A stretch of 64,000 nt of DNA from DATBRG01 sp036560445 (GTDB lineage Bacteria > Pseudomonadota > Gammaproteobacteria > Burkholderiales > Methylophilaceae). The stretch lies in NCBI GenBank assembly GCA_036560445.1, contig DATBRG010000006.1, positions 12,941 to 76,940 of the forward strand, given 5' to 3'. Shown here one piece after another: positions 17,603 to 27,006 of the stretch; within the stretch, counting starts at the first letter, position 1; the number at the start of each line of letters is the position of its first letter. A program made the position numbers and the translations under genes. The notes under the pieces were generated by a model. The model searched no databases and was not told where the DNA came from. It saw only the letters and a list, made by a program, of their open reading frames with translations.

Positions 17603-18228
17603 GATGCCTCCCCGGCTTTTTCTTCAGGCTCTGTTTCAGAAGCCATGCTGACGATGCGCACGCGATCAGCCCGCTTAACCTTGACCTGGTCAGCCGGATT
17701 CATGGATTTGCTATCTTTACGGTCACGCAGTGTGAGCGCAATTGCAGCAATGATGGCCACTAGCAACACCACCGAAGCCAGCTCAAACGGCAAAAGGTAA
17801 TCGGTATATAGCACACGGCCCAGCTCGGCAGTGTTGCTGTAGCCAGCCGGGTGCGGCACTGGCGCTGCCACACGGTCTACACCGAAATGTTTACCCCCCA
17901 ACACCAGCACCATCTCGATTGCCAGCAGCACGCCGATAAAACCAGCCATCGGCAAGTAATCCCAGAAACCTTCGCGCAGTTTGTCGAGGTTGATATCCAG
18001 CATCATCACCACAAACAGGAATAGCACCATGACAGCACCGACATAGACCAGCACTAGCGCAATGGCGAGGAACTCGGCTTCCAGCAACAACCAGATACCG
18101 GCAGCAGTAAAGAACGCCAGTACCAAGAACAAAGCTGCGTGCACCGGGTTACGCGCCGTGATGACGCGCAGACCGGCAAACAGCAGTATCGCTGCAAGGA
18201 AATAGAAAACGTAATCTTGAAATATCAT
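17599..18228 (-). CDS. nuoJ: NADH-quinone oxidoreductase subunit J
   Basis: 209 residues with five membrane helices and a charged C-terminal tail. Contains the conserved helix-3 block VLVYVGAVMVLFLFVVMML, whose tyrosine and glycine shape the pi-bulge that gates Complex I. It follows nuoI by about 40 bp and overlaps nuoK. Confidence 0.97.
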   Translation of the reverse strand: MIFQDYVFYFLAAILLFAGLRVITARNPVHAALFLVLAFFTAAGIWLLLEAEFLAIALVLVYVGAVMVLFLFVVMMLDINLDKLREGFWDYLPMAGFIGVLLAIEMVLVLGGKHFGVDRVAAPVPHPAGYSNTAELGRVLYTDYLLPFELASVVLLVAIIAAIALTLRDRKDSKSMNPADQVKVKRADRVRIVSMASETEPEEKAGEAS

Positions 18229-18268
18229 CGAATTTTAGTCGTTATTCTGGTTATCGATATTGGGCATG

Positions 18269-18760
18269 CTATCTGTACTTGGCATCTTCGGCACGGTCTG
18301 CCGCAATCTGTGCTTCATATTTGTCGCCGACGGCCAGCAACATCTCTTTGGTGTAAATCAGATCACCACGCTTTTCACCGTGATAATCAAAAATCCGTGT
18401 TTCAACGATGGAGTCAACCGGACAGGATTCTTCACACATGCCGCAGAAAATGCACTTGGTAAGATCGATGTCATAGCGCGTGGTACGACGTGTGTTGTCC
18501 TCACGCTGCTCCGATTCAATGGTGATCGCCATGGCTGGGCATACGGCCTCACAAAGCTTGCAGGCAATGCAGCGCTCTTCGCCATTGGGATAGCGGCGCA
18601 GCGCATGCAGGCCACGAAAGCGCGGCGACATCGGTGTGCGCTCTTCAGGGAACTGAATCGTAATCTTGCGTGCGAAAAAGTAGCGCCCGGTCAACGCCAT
18701 GCCTTTGATCAGCTCCACTAACATCAGGCTGGATAACACAGTTTTGATTTTGCTAAACAT
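18269..18760 (-). CDS. nuoI: NADH-quinone oxidoreductase subunit I
   Basis: 163 residues. Two 4Fe-4S ferredoxin motifs, CIACKLCEAVCP and CIFCGMCEESCP, hold clusters N6a and N6b that pass electrons towards quinone in the peripheral arm. Length and spacing are those of the family. It lies 10 bp downstream of nuoH. Confidence 0.97.
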   Translation of the reverse strand: MFSKIKTVLSSLMLVELIKGMALTGRYFFARKITIQFPEERTPMSPRFRGLHALRRYPNGEERCIACKLCEAVCPAMAITIESEQREDNTRRTTRYDIDLTKCIFCGMCEESCPVDSIVETRIFDYHGEKRGDLIYTKEMLLAVGDKYEAQIAADRAEDAKYR

Positions 18761-18770
18761 GTTTCAACCC

Positions 18771-19802
18771 TTAGTGGAATAGATAAGCGAATCTGGTTTG
18801 CATGAACGCACCCACGACCACGATCCACACCAGAGTAATAGGAATAAACACCTTCCAGCCCAGACGCATGATCTGGTCATAGCGATAACGTGGGAAGGTG
18901 GCACGGAACCAGAGGAAGCAGAACAGCAGGAAGCCAACCTTGGCCAGCAGCCAAGGGAACCCATCTGGCAGGAATGGCACGGGCGATAACCAGCCGCCCA
19001 GGAACATGATGGCCGCCAGCATGGAAACCAGGATCATGTTGGCGTATTCCGCCAGGAAGAACACGGCGAAAGCCATACCGGAATATTCCACATGAAAACC
19101 GGCAACGATTTCTGATTCACCCTCTGCCACATCGAATGGTGCGCGGTTGGTTTCGGCTACGGCACTGATAAAGTAGACAATGAATAAGGGGAACAAGGGC
19201 AGCCAGTACCACTGCCAGAAGCCGCCAGCCTGCGCCAGTACGATCTTGCCAAGATTTAGGCTGCCGGCAGCCATCAACACACCTACCAGAGCAAAACCCA
19301 TGGCGATTTCGTAGGACACAATCTGTGCCGCCGAGCGCAGTGCTCCAAGGAATGCGTATTTGGAGTTAGATGCCCAACCGGCAATGATGACACCATAAAC
19401 CGCCACTGAAGTCATGGCCAGTATATACAACAGACCGGCATCAATATCTGCCAGTACCAGGTTCAAATCGAACGGCACTACCGCCCACGCTGCAAAGGCC
19501 GGGGCAATCGCCAGTACCGGGCCAAGCAGGAATAATGTCTTGCTGGAAGCTGCCGGAATGATGATTTCCTTGGTCAGCAGCTTTAGGCCATCGGCAATCG
19601 GTTGTAACAGGCCAAAATAACCTACACGGTTGGGGCCGATGCGCACTTGCATGAAACCAATCACCTTGCGCTCGGCCAGAGTAAGATAGGCAACAGCACC
19701 CATCAAGGGAAGCACGATAGCGACAATCTTGATAATGGTCCAGGTGGTGAGCGAGACTGCCGGCCAGTAGCTACCAAACAGCTGTGCGAAGAAATCCATC
19801 AT
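18771..19802 (-). CDS. nuoH: NADH-quinone oxidoreductase subunit H
   Basis: 343 residues, about eight membrane helices. It forms the quinone channel at the arm junction. Conserved segments: LAERKVIGFMQVRIGPNRVG, DVAEGESEIVAGFHVEYSG and FLWFRATFPRYRYDQIM. Two adjacent ATG codons (19802 and 19799) precede MDFFAQLFG; either places the start over the nuoG stop. Confidence 0.97.
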   Translation of the reverse strand: MMDFFAQLFGSYWPAVSLTTWTIIKIVAIVLPLMGAVAYLTLAERKVIGFMQVRIGPNRVGYFGLLQPIADGLKLLTKEIIIPAASSKTLFLLGPVLAIAPAFAAWAVVPFDLNLVLADIDAGLLYILAMTSVAVYGVIIAGWASNSKYAFLGALRSAAQIVSYEIAMGFALVGVLMAAGSLNLGKIVLAQAGGFWQWYWLPLFPLFIVYFISAVAETNRAPFDVAEGESEIVAGFHVEYSGMAFAVFFLAEYANMILVSMLAAIMFLGGWLSPVPFLPDGFPWLLAKVGFLLFCFLWFRATFPRYRYDQIMRLGWKVFIPITLVWIVVVGAFMQTRFAYLFH

Positions 19803-22204
19803 GCTATTGCCGCGGCCTCTACTTTTTCAACGGTAATTTCGCCCATGAGCTCACCAAGGCTGGCCGTGACCGGGCTCGCCGCCTGTATACGCACGCAGCC
19901 CATGGCTACATGATCATCCAGACGCACCTGTAGCACGGCACTACCCTCCCCCTGCGTGACGCGTACCATGTCACCATCCTTCAGGCCCAGCATTTCCAGC
20001 AGCTTGCCGCGCATACGCGCCATCGGCTTGATGTTGTACTTGGTCTTCTGCAGCGGCGGCGATCGCCTAACGATCGGGTCAGCCTGATACTGCGGCACCT
20101 CGCCGATGCGCTGCAAGCCTTCCGATTTGATCCAGACCTCGATCTCCACCAGTTCCTTGAGGTTGTTGTTAAGGCTGCGCCAAGCCACGGTGGATGGCTT
20201 CTCGTTATTGAACAGCGCGTTCTTCACTTCCTCGCTGCTGTTGTAGTCGAAGCCTGTGAGCCCCAGCGTATTACCCAGCACCCGCAGCACCTTCCAGCCC
20301 GGGCGGCATTCACCCACTGGCTTAGCAACTGCAGCAAAACTCTGAATACGCCCTTCCATACTCATTAGCGTGCCAGAAGTCTCGGTGAATGGCGCGATCG
20401 GCAGCAGTACGTCTGCATCTTCCAGCGTTTCGGATTTATACATGGTCAGTGCCACTACGCATTCGGCCTGTTGCATGGCTTTACGGGCAGCAGCACCGTT
20501 GTGGCAATCCAGTTCGGGTTCGACGTTGACTAGCAGGTAGGCTTTGCGCGGCACTTCCAGCATGGCACGCGCATGCATCCCTTGCGGGCCAGGCATCACT
20601 CCAACCAGGTGCTGGCCGGTATTGTTTGCTCCCGCCGGAATCAAGCCCAGCGTAGCACCGCAGAGGCCGGCAATGGCTTCGGCCAGACTGAACATCTCGG
20701 TGAATCGCGGATCGTTGAGTGCCAGGTTGCCAACGAAAATCGCCGTCTTCGGTGATACCAAGTCGTAGCTTTCGCCATGACCTGCCAGGCTCTCAGCGAT
20801 GGCTTGCGTGTTGGCGCGTACCCGCGTTTCTTGCAGCAAGTCATTCAGCGAAGGTGGCAGGCACAGCGACAAGCGCTGCAGGCCGGACATGGCCTTGAGT
20901 ACCTGGGCCAATACATTGACCATGTCGTTGGGACGCACCGTGACCTTATGCTTGACTGGCATGAGAGGGTTGTTGTCGAGCGGGCTGATGATGCTGATTT
21001 CGGCCCCGTTGTTGGCGACGGCCTTGCGCAGGCGTTGGCTCAGTAGCGGGTGTTCGTTGCGCAGGTTGGAGCCGATAACAAGGATACGGTCCATCTGTTC
21101 CAAGTCAGGAATATTGCATCCCATCCATGGTGTACCCAAGCGCTTGCCATCGAGACGGAAATCGGTCTGCCGCAAGCGGTAATCGATGTTCTGCGAACCC
21201 AGGCCCTGTGCAATCTTTTTCGCGAGGTAACCTTCTTCCATGGTGCTGTTGGGCGACACCAGTACACCCAGCGACTCGCCGCCGTGTTCGTTGGTAATAT
21301 CCTTCAGTTGGCCAGCAGCGAATTCAAGTGCTGTTTTCCAGTCGGTCTCCTGCCATTCGCCGTTATGCTTGATCATCGGCACCTTAAGGCGATCGGGGCT
21401 GTTCAGGCCTTCATAGGAAAAACGATCACGGTCGGATAACCAGCACTCGTTGATACTTTCCTTCTCACGCGGCAATACGCGCATGACCTTGTTATCTTTG
21501 ACGTGTACTTCAATATGCGAGCCAAGACCATCATGCGGCGCAATCGATGGCCTGCGCGTGAGCTCCCAGCTACGAGCCGAGTAACGGAATGGCTTACTGG
21601 TCAGCGCGCCAACTGGACACAAATCAATGATGTTGCCGGAAAGCTCCGAATTGACGCTCTTGTCGACATAAGCAGTGATCTCGGCATGCTCACCACGGCC
21701 GATCAAACCCAGCTCCATCATGCCGCCCACTTCCTTGAGGAAGCGTACGCAGCGTGTACATTGGATACAACGCGTCATATCGGTGGAAACCAGTGGGCCG
21801 ATATTCTTATTCAGCACTACGCGCTTTTCTTCAGTGTAGCGTGAGGCGGGCGCACCATAAGCCACCGCGATATCCTGCAAATCACACTCACCACCCTGGT
21901 CGCAGATCGGGCAATCCAGCGGATGGTTGATCAGGAGGAATTCCATCACGCTCTTTTGCGCTTGTATGGCAGCTTTGGAACGCGTAAAAATCTTCATGCC
22001 ATCAGCCACTGGCGTGGCACACGCAGGCAAAGGCTTGTTGAATTTCTCTACCTGAACTAAACACATGCGGCAGTTAGCCGCGACCGATAACTTCTTGTGG
22101 TAGCAAAAGCGCGGGATAGCGATGCCTAGCTTGTCCGCGGCGTCAATGATGGTCGTACCGTGATCAACTTCGACTGCTTTGCCGTCAATTTCAATGTTTA
22201 GCAT
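19799..22204 (-). CDS. nuoG: NADH-quinone oxidoreductase subunit G
   Basis: 801 residues from the ATG at 22202-22204, which opens MLNIEIDGKAVEV as in the family; an upstream in-frame extension (to 22234) would run into nuoF and is rejected. The N-terminal 2Fe-2S cluster uses C34, C45, C48 and C62. Next come the His-Cys cluster motif (HPLDCPICDQGGECDLQD) and CIQCTRC. The rest is a molybdopterin-oxidoreductase-like domain without an expected cofactor. Longest peripheral-arm subunit; its end overlaps nuoH. Confidence 0.96.
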   Translation of the reverse strand: MLNIEIDGKAVEVDHGTTIIDAADKLGIAIPRFCYHKKLSVAANCRMCLVQVEKFNKPLPACATPVADGMKIFTRSKAAIQAQKSVMEFLLINHPLDCPICDQGGECDLQDIAVAYGAPASRYTEEKRVVLNKNIGPLVSTDMTRCIQCTRCVRFLKEVGGMMELGLIGRGEHAEITAYVDKSVNSELSGNIIDLCPVGALTSKPFRYSARSWELTRRPSIAPHDGLGSHIEVHVKDNKVMRVLPREKESINECWLSDRDRFSYEGLNSPDRLKVPMIKHNGEWQETDWKTALEFAAGQLKDITNEHGGESLGVLVSPNSTMEEGYLAKKIAQGLGSQNIDYRLRQTDFRLDGKRLGTPWMGCNIPDLEQMDRILVIGSNLRNEHPLLSQRLRKAVANNGAEISIISPLDNNPLMPVKHKVTVRPNDMVNVLAQVLKAMSGLQRLSLCLPPSLNDLLQETRVRANTQAIAESLAGHGESYDLVSPKTAIFVGNLALNDPRFTEMFSLAEAIAGLCGATLGLIPAGANNTGQHLVGVMPGPQGMHARAMLEVPRKAYLLVNVEPELDCHNGAAARKAMQQAECVVALTMYKSETLEDADVLLPIAPFTETSGTLMSMEGRIQSFAAVAKPVGECRPGWKVLRVLGNTLGLTGFDYNSSEEVKNALFNNEKPSTVAWRSLNNNLKELVEIEVWIKSEGLQRIGEVPQYQADPIVRRSPPLQKTKYNIKPMARMRGKLLEMLGLKDGDMVRVTQGEGSAVLQVRLDDHVAMGCVRIQAASPVTASLGELMGEITVEKVEAAAIA

Positions 22205-22205
22205 A

Positions 22206-23519
22206 TTATTTAGACTCCACCATGCTACGACCATGCTGGATGTAGTATTCGAATTCTGGTCGGAAATGCTTGATAAAGCTCAGCACAGGCGTTGCCGCCG
22301 CATCCCCGAGCGCACAAATGGTACGACCGGAGATATTGCTGCTGACATCGGTCAGCAGATCGAGGTCTTCCATACGACCCTGCCCTTCAGTGATGCGCTT
22401 AATCACACGGTACAACCAACCAGTGCCTTCGCGGCATGGTGTGCACTGACCACAAGACTCTTCAAAGAAGAAATAAGATAGGCGCTTTAATGCCTTGACC
22501 ATGCAGGTGGTCTCATCCATAACGATCAAAGACCCCGCTCCCAGACTGGAGCCCGCCTTGGATAACCCATCGTAATCCATGGTGGCACCCATGATGGCCG
22601 ATGCCGGCATAACTGCAGTGGAAGGCCCGCCAGGAATGACTGCCTTCAATTGGCGGCCTTTCCAGACTCCACCAGCCAATTCAAGCAATTCGCTGAATGG
22701 CATGCCCATTCTCACTTCATAATTACCAGGTTTTTCTATGTGCCCGGATACTGAGAAAATCTTGGGGCCGCCGGAGTTGGCGACACCGAGATCCTGAAAC
22801 GCCTGGCCGCCGTACTGCAATATCCACGGCACGGAAGCATAAGATTCAGTATTGTTGACGTTAGTCGGTTTACCAAATACGCCATAACTAGCCGGGAAAG
22901 GTGGTTTGAAGCGCGGCTGGCCTTTTTTACCCTCAATCGATTCAATCAAGGCAGTTTCTTCGCCGCAGATATAAGCGCCGTAGCCATGCACGGCATAGAG
23001 GTCAAAACTGAAATTGGTGCCGAACAAGTTTTCGCCCAGATAGCCAGCGGCACGTGCTTCATCCAGCGCCGCTTCAAAAATCTCGTAATCTTCCCAAATC
23101 TCGCCGTGGATATAGTTGTAGCCAACTCGCGCACCCAGGGTGTAAGCGGCTATCGCCATACCCTCGATAAGCTGATGCGGGTTATAGCGAATGATGTCCC
23201 TATCCTTGAAAGTACCTGGCTCGCCCTCATCGGTATTGCAGACTAGGTACTTAGTGCCATCGTAGTAGCGTGGCATGAAGCTCCACTTGAGGCCAGTGGG
23301 GAAACCCGCGCCTCCACGCCCACGCAGATTGGAAATCTTGACCTGGGTAATGATGTCAGTAGCTTTGACTTTTTCAGTCACGATACGCTTAAGCTGAGCG
23401 TATCCACCAAGCTTGAGGTAAGTTGACAATGTATTCGGCTGCGGCTCGGTCATTGTACGCAGCGTGACCAGCGTTTGCTTATCGAGGTTGTACGCGACTA
23501 TTTTTTTCTCGACAGCCAT
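22206..23519 (-). CDS. nuoF: NADH-quinone oxidoreductase subunit F
   Basis: 437 residues. The NADH- and FMN-binding entry point of Complex I: RGRGGAGFPTGLKW for NADH, NTDEGEPGTFKDR and GAYICGEETALIES for FMN, and CGQCTPCREG plus a distal Cys for cluster N3. The ATG at 23517-23519 overlaps the nuoE TAA (TAATG). Confidence 0.97.
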   Translation of the reverse strand: MAVEKKIVAYNLDKQTLVTLRTMTEPQPNTLSTYLKLGGYAQLKRIVTEKVKATDIITQVKISNLRGRGGAGFPTGLKWSFMPRYYDGTKYLVCNTDEGEPGTFKDRDIIRYNPHQLIEGMAIAAYTLGARVGYNYIHGEIWEDYEIFEAALDEARAAGYLGENLFGTNFSFDLYAVHGYGAYICGEETALIESIEGKKGQPRFKPPFPASYGVFGKPTNVNNTESYASVPWILQYGGQAFQDLGVANSGGPKIFSVSGHIEKPGNYEVRMGMPFSELLELAGGVWKGRQLKAVIPGGPSTAVMPASAIMGATMDYDGLSKAGSSLGAGSLIVMDETTCMVKALKRLSYFFFEESCGQCTPCREGTGWLYRVIKRITEGQGRMEDLDLLTDVSSNISGRTICALGDAAATPVLSFIKHFRPEFEYYIQHGRSMVESK

Positions 23520-23992
23520 TACTTTAGCTCCCCCAGAATCTCATCGACTTTTTCTGGTGTCAGGAACTCACACATCCGAGTATTGTTGATATGGAATAAT
23601 GGCGCACCGCCGCAAGTGCCCATGCACTCGCCTTCTTTCAGGGTGAATTTGCCATCTGCCGTGGTTTCGTTGAAACCAATCCCCAGGCGCTTATTGAGGT
23701 GATCTACAATCGTGTCTGAATCACGCAGCATGCAGGAGATATTGGTACAGACGGTAATTTTATATTTGCCGACCGGTTCCAACTCATACATGTTGTAGAA
23801 GGTAGCCACTTCCATTGCTGCGATCTCGGGGATGCCCAGATAATCAGCTACAAAGCTAATGGTCTCTTTTGATAGCCAGCCTTTTTCCATCTGCGCAATG
23901 CGCAAGGCTGACATCACTGCCGCCTGGCGATTTTCAGCCGGGTACTTGGTTAGTTCGTAGTCAATCTTGGCTATGGACTCTTGGCTCAGCAT
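23519..23992 (-). CDS. nuoE: NADH-quinone oxidoreductase subunit E
   Basis: 157 residues from the ATG at 23990-23992 (MLSQESIAKIDYEL); an in-frame extension to 24046 would overlap nuoD and lacks conservation. Thioredoxin-like 2Fe-2S protein (cluster N1a) with four ligands in CTNISC and CMGTC, next to NuoF. The start lies 28 bp after the nuoD stop. Confidence 0.95.
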   Translation of the reverse strand: MLSQESIAKIDYELTKYPAENRQAAVMSALRIAQMEKGWLSKETISFVADYLGIPEIAAMEVATFYNMYELEPVGKYKITVCTNISCMLRDSDTIVDHLNKRLGIGFNETTADGKFTLKEGECMGTCGGAPLFHINNTRMCEFLTPEKVDEILGELK

Positions 23993-24020
23993 TTCTTTAT
24001 TCCAACTCCGGGGAGCGTCT

Positions 24021-25274
24021 TCATCGATCGATCTCCCCAAATACAATGTCTTGGGTACCTATAATGGCGACCAGGTCGGCAATCATGTGGCCACGCGTCA
24101 TCTCATCCAGGGCCGCCAGATGAGGGAAGCCGGGGGCACGTATCTTGAGGCGGTAAGGTTTGTTGGCACCATCCGATATCAGGTAAATACCGAATTCGCC
24201 CTTAGGATGTTCCACAGCGGCATAGGCTTCGCCTGCTGGCACATGGAAACCTTCAGTAAACAGCTTGAAGTGATGGATCAGGTCTTCCATGTCATGCTTC
24301 ATGCCTTCTCTCGGCGGCGATGCAACCTTGGCGTTATCGGTAATCACCGGGCCAGGATTCTTGCGCAACCAATCGACGCACTGCTTGATTATGCGGTTGG
24401 ACTGGCGGAACTCTTCCATCCGCACCAGGTAGCGGTCGTAGCAATCACCATTAACACCGACCGGAATATCAAAATCCAGCTTGTTGTAAACTTCGTAAGG
24501 CTGCTTCTTGCGCAAATCCCACTCGATGCCAGAGCCCCGCAGCATGGGGCCGCTGAAGCCTAATGCAAGAGCACGCTCAGGGCTCACCACACCAATACCC
24601 ACGGTACGCTGCTTCCAGATACGGTTATCGGTCAGTAGCGTTTCATATTCATCGATGTAAGCGGGGAAGCGGTTGGTAAAGTCTTCAATGAAATCCAGTA
24701 ACGATCCTTGGCGATTCTCATTGAGCTTGTTGATTTCCTGCTGGCTGCGGAAGTTGCTCGACTGGTGTTGCGGCATACGGCCAGGCAAATCACGATAGAC
24801 ACCACCGGGACGGTAGTAAGCAGCATGCATACGCGCACCGGAAACAGCTTCATAACAATCGAACAGGTCTTCACGCTCGCGGAAAGCATAGAGGAAAACC
24901 GTCATAGCGCCGACGTCCAGCGCGTGCGCACCCAGCCACAACAGGTGATTCAGTACCCGAGTAATCTCATCAAACATGACACGGATATACTGCGCACGGA
25001 TAGGCACTTCCAAGCCGAGCAGTTTTTCGATGGCCATCACATAGGCATGCTCATTGGACATCATGGAAACGTAATCCAGGCGATCCATGTATGGCACGGA
25101 TTGCAGATAGGTACGATTCTCAGCAAGTTTTTCGGTAGCGCGATGCAACAAACCAATATGCGGGTCGGCGCGCTGGATGACTTCACCATCCAGCTCCAGC
25201 ACCAGCCGCAACACACCATGCGCAGCCGGGTGCTGTGGGCCAAAATTCATGGTGTAATTTCTAATTTCAGCCAT
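24021..25274 (-). CDS. nuoD: NADH-quinone oxidoreductase subunit D
   Basis: 417 residues from the ATG at 25272-25274 (MAEIRNYTMNFGPQHPAAHG), which overlaps the nuoC stop by 8 bp. Related to the large subunit of NiFe hydrogenases; lines the quinone cavity. The conserved HPAAHG loop, a quinone-site His region, and the C-terminal IIGTQDIVFGEIDR are present. It is a separate gene, not the fused nuoCD of enterobacteria. Confidence 0.97.
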   Translation of the reverse strand: MAEIRNYTMNFGPQHPAAHGVLRLVLELDGEVIQRADPHIGLLHRATEKLAENRTYLQSVPYMDRLDYVSMMSNEHAYVMAIEKLLGLEVPIRAQYIRVMFDEITRVLNHLLWLGAHALDVGAMTVFLYAFREREDLFDCYEAVSGARMHAAYYRPGGVYRDLPGRMPQHQSSNFRSQQEINKLNENRQGSLLDFIEDFTNRFPAYIDEYETLLTDNRIWKQRTVGIGVVSPERALALGFSGPMLRGSGIEWDLRKKQPYEVYNKLDFDIPVGVNGDCYDRYLVRMEEFRQSNRIIKQCVDWLRKNPGPVITDNAKVASPPREGMKHDMEDLIHHFKLFTEGFHVPAGEAYAAVEHPKGEFGIYLISDGANKPYRLKIRAPGFPHLAALDEMTRGHMIADLVAIIGTQDIVFGEIDR

Positions 25275-25863
25275 TGTGGAAACCCTCATCCCGGATAACT
25301 CTGGGAACATTGTTGCGAGCTTCGATGGAAACTGGCTGATAGATCACGCGCTGTTGTTCGGGGTCGTAACGCATTTCGACGTTGCCTATCATCGGGAAAT
25401 CCTTGCGGAATGGATGGCCGACAAAACCGTAATCCGTAAGTAAACGACGTAAATCCGGGTGACCTTCAAACATGATGCCGTAGAGATCAAACGCTTCACG
25501 CTCGAACCAGTTGGCTACAGGCCAAAGCTCGGCCACGGTCGGCAGCACTGGAAAGTCTTCGTCAAGCGCATAGACCCGCAAACGTACGCGATGATTAAGG
25601 CTGATTGACAACAGATGATAAACAACCGCAAAGCGTGGACCATTCCAGGCACCATCACCATATTCGGCATAATCCACGCCACACAAATCCATCAGTTGCT
25701 CAAACTTGAGCCCGGCATGATCACGTAGCGTGTGGCAAACATCCAGCAATTCGTTGGCTTTGCACTCTATTGTGATTTCACCGACATGAGAAGTTGTCTT
25801 GGAAAGCTTGTCGCCCAGCACAAGCTTGAGATTTTCTGCGAGAGTTTCCAGGCGGGTAGTCAT
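25267..25863 (-). CDS. nuoC: NADH-quinone oxidoreductase subunit C
   Basis: 198 residues. The 30-kDa peripheral-arm subunit, recognised by WFEREAFDLYGIMFEGHPD and the LLTDYGFVGHPFRKDFP block. It follows nuoB by 5 bp and overlaps nuoD. Confidence 0.97.
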   Translation of the reverse strand: MTTRLETLAENLKLVLGDKLSKTTSHVGEITIECKANELLDVCHTLRDHAGLKFEQLMDLCGVDYAEYGDGAWNGPRFAVVYHLLSISLNHRVRLRVYALDEDFPVLPTVAELWPVANWFEREAFDLYGIMFEGHPDLRRLLTDYGFVGHPFRKDFPMIGNVEMRYDPEQQRVIYQPVSIEARNNVPRVIRDEGFHNG

Positions 25864-25868
25864 TTAGC

Positions 25869-26345
25869 TTACCTGGCAATCGTGTTAGTGCGTTTGATCT
25901 TGTTTTGCAGCTGAATAATGCCGTAAAGCAGTGCCTCAGCGGTCGGTGGACAGCCCGGCACATAAACATCCACTGGCACGATGCGATCACAACCACGTAC
26001 CACGGAATAGGAATAGTGGTAATAACCACCACCGTTGGCACAGGAGCCCATGGAAATGACCCAGCGTGGCTCCGCCATCTGGTCATAAACCTTGCGCAGA
26101 GCAGGTGCCATCTTATTAACCAACGTACCAGCAACGATCATGACATCCGACTGGCGCGGACTAGGGCGGAATACGATACCGAAACGGTCCAAGTCGTAGC
26201 GTGAAGCTCCAGCATGCATCATCTCTACCGCACAACAGGCCAGACCGAAGGTCATGGGCCACAATGAGCCAGTACGCGTGTAGTTAATCACCGTATCCAG
26301 CGTGGTGGTGACGAAGCCTTTTTCTAGGACACCTTCGATACTCAT
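25869..26345 (-). CDS. nuoB: NADH-quinone oxidoreductase subunit B
   Basis: 158 residues. Carries cluster N2, the last electron carrier before quinone. Ligands are visible in the tandem cysteines ACCAVEMMHAG, in MGSCANGGGYY and in VPGCPPTAEAL. It is separated from nuoA by an unusual 118-bp gap, whereas the other nuo genes are nearly contiguous. Confidence 0.97.
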   Translation of the reverse strand: MSIEGVLEKGFVTTTLDTVINYTRTGSLWPMTFGLACCAVEMMHAGASRYDLDRFGIVFRPSPRQSDVMIVAGTLVNKMAPALRKVYDQMAEPRWVISMGSCANGGGYYHYSYSVVRGCDRIVPVDVYVPGCPPTAEALLYGIIQLQNKIKRTNTIAR

Positions 26346-26463
26346 GCCGCCGCCTCAGATGGATTGTTAGCACTTACAGCATTAATCATTCGGCGTTCAA
26401 ACATCGTTCGCGAACGTTCGCATCCCGCGCTTTGCGCGTGAACCTGCTTACTGCTCTCGATGT
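26346..26463 (-). other. Palindrome-containing spacer between nuoA and nuoB
   Basis: The 118-bp gap has no convincing reading frame. It contains a perfect 12-bp palindrome CGTTCGCGAACG (26405-26416) and a short hairpin CGCGC-TTT-GCGCG (26426-26438). No T tract follows, so it is not an obvious terminator. It may be a processing or stability element within the nuo mRNA. Confidence 0.5.
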
Positions 26464-26850
26464 TTACTCCCATTCCAAAGCGCCCTTCATCCATTCATAT
26501 ATGAAACCAACTACCAGAATGGCCAGGAATACCATCATCGCCAGGAACCCAAACAAACCGATTTCCTTGAGCACTACAGCCCATGGGAAGAGAAAGGCAA
26601 TTTCGAGATCGAACAGGATAAACAGGATGGCGACGAGGTAATAGCGCACATCAAATTTCATGCGGGCATCTTCGAAAGCTTCGAACCCACACTCATATGG
26701 GGAGTTTTTTTCACTATCAGGCTTATTGGGGGAAACCAGTTTGCCAAGAATAATGGGGGCTACGCCGACGGCAAGGCCGACGAGAATGAACAGCAAAATC
26801 GGAAAGTAATTTTCCAGCAAGCTCAAAACCCCAGTTTTGCCCGGCGTCAC
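26464..26850 (-). CDS. nuoA: NADH-quinone oxidoreductase subunit A
   Basis: Up to 128 residues with three membrane helices. Recognised by the family blocks YECGFEAFEDARMKFDVRYYLVAI and LFDLEIAFLFPWA. First nuo gene, just downstream of tRNA-Leu. The start is uncertain: GTG at 26848-26850 gives 128 residues with no clear ribosome site, while TTG at 26824-26826 gives about 120 residues, nearer the family length, with a purine-rich GGGG just before it. No ATG is available at the N-terminus. Confidence 0.92.
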   Translation of the reverse strand: MTPGKTGVLSLLENYFPILLFILVGLAVGVAPIILGKLVSPNKPDSEKNSPYECGFEAFEDARMKFDVRYYLVAILFILFDLEIAFLFPWAVVLKEIGLFGFLAMMVFLAILVVGFIYEWMKGALEWE

Positions 26851-26881
26851 TTTTTGAGATTAGCCGAACAATATTCAATGT

Positions 26882-26966
26882 TGGTGCCGACGGAGAGACT
26901 CGAACTCTCACGGCTTTCGCCACTACCCCCTCAAGATAGCGTGTCTACCAATTCCACCACGACGGC
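26882..26966 (-). tRNA. tRNA-Leu (GAG)
   Basis: 85-nt class II tRNA on the minus strand with encoded CCA and a long variable arm. The anticodon arm CTATC-TTGAGGG-GGTAG gives anticodon GAG, reading CUC/CUU. The acceptor arms are GCCGTCG and CGTCGGC, leaving a U5-U68 mismatch in the stem. It lies between secG and nuoA, a common proteobacterial position next to secG. Confidence 0.95.
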
Positions 26967-27006
26967 ATTTATTTTTTTAGAGCAGGTAATGCTCAAACAA
27001 CCCTAC

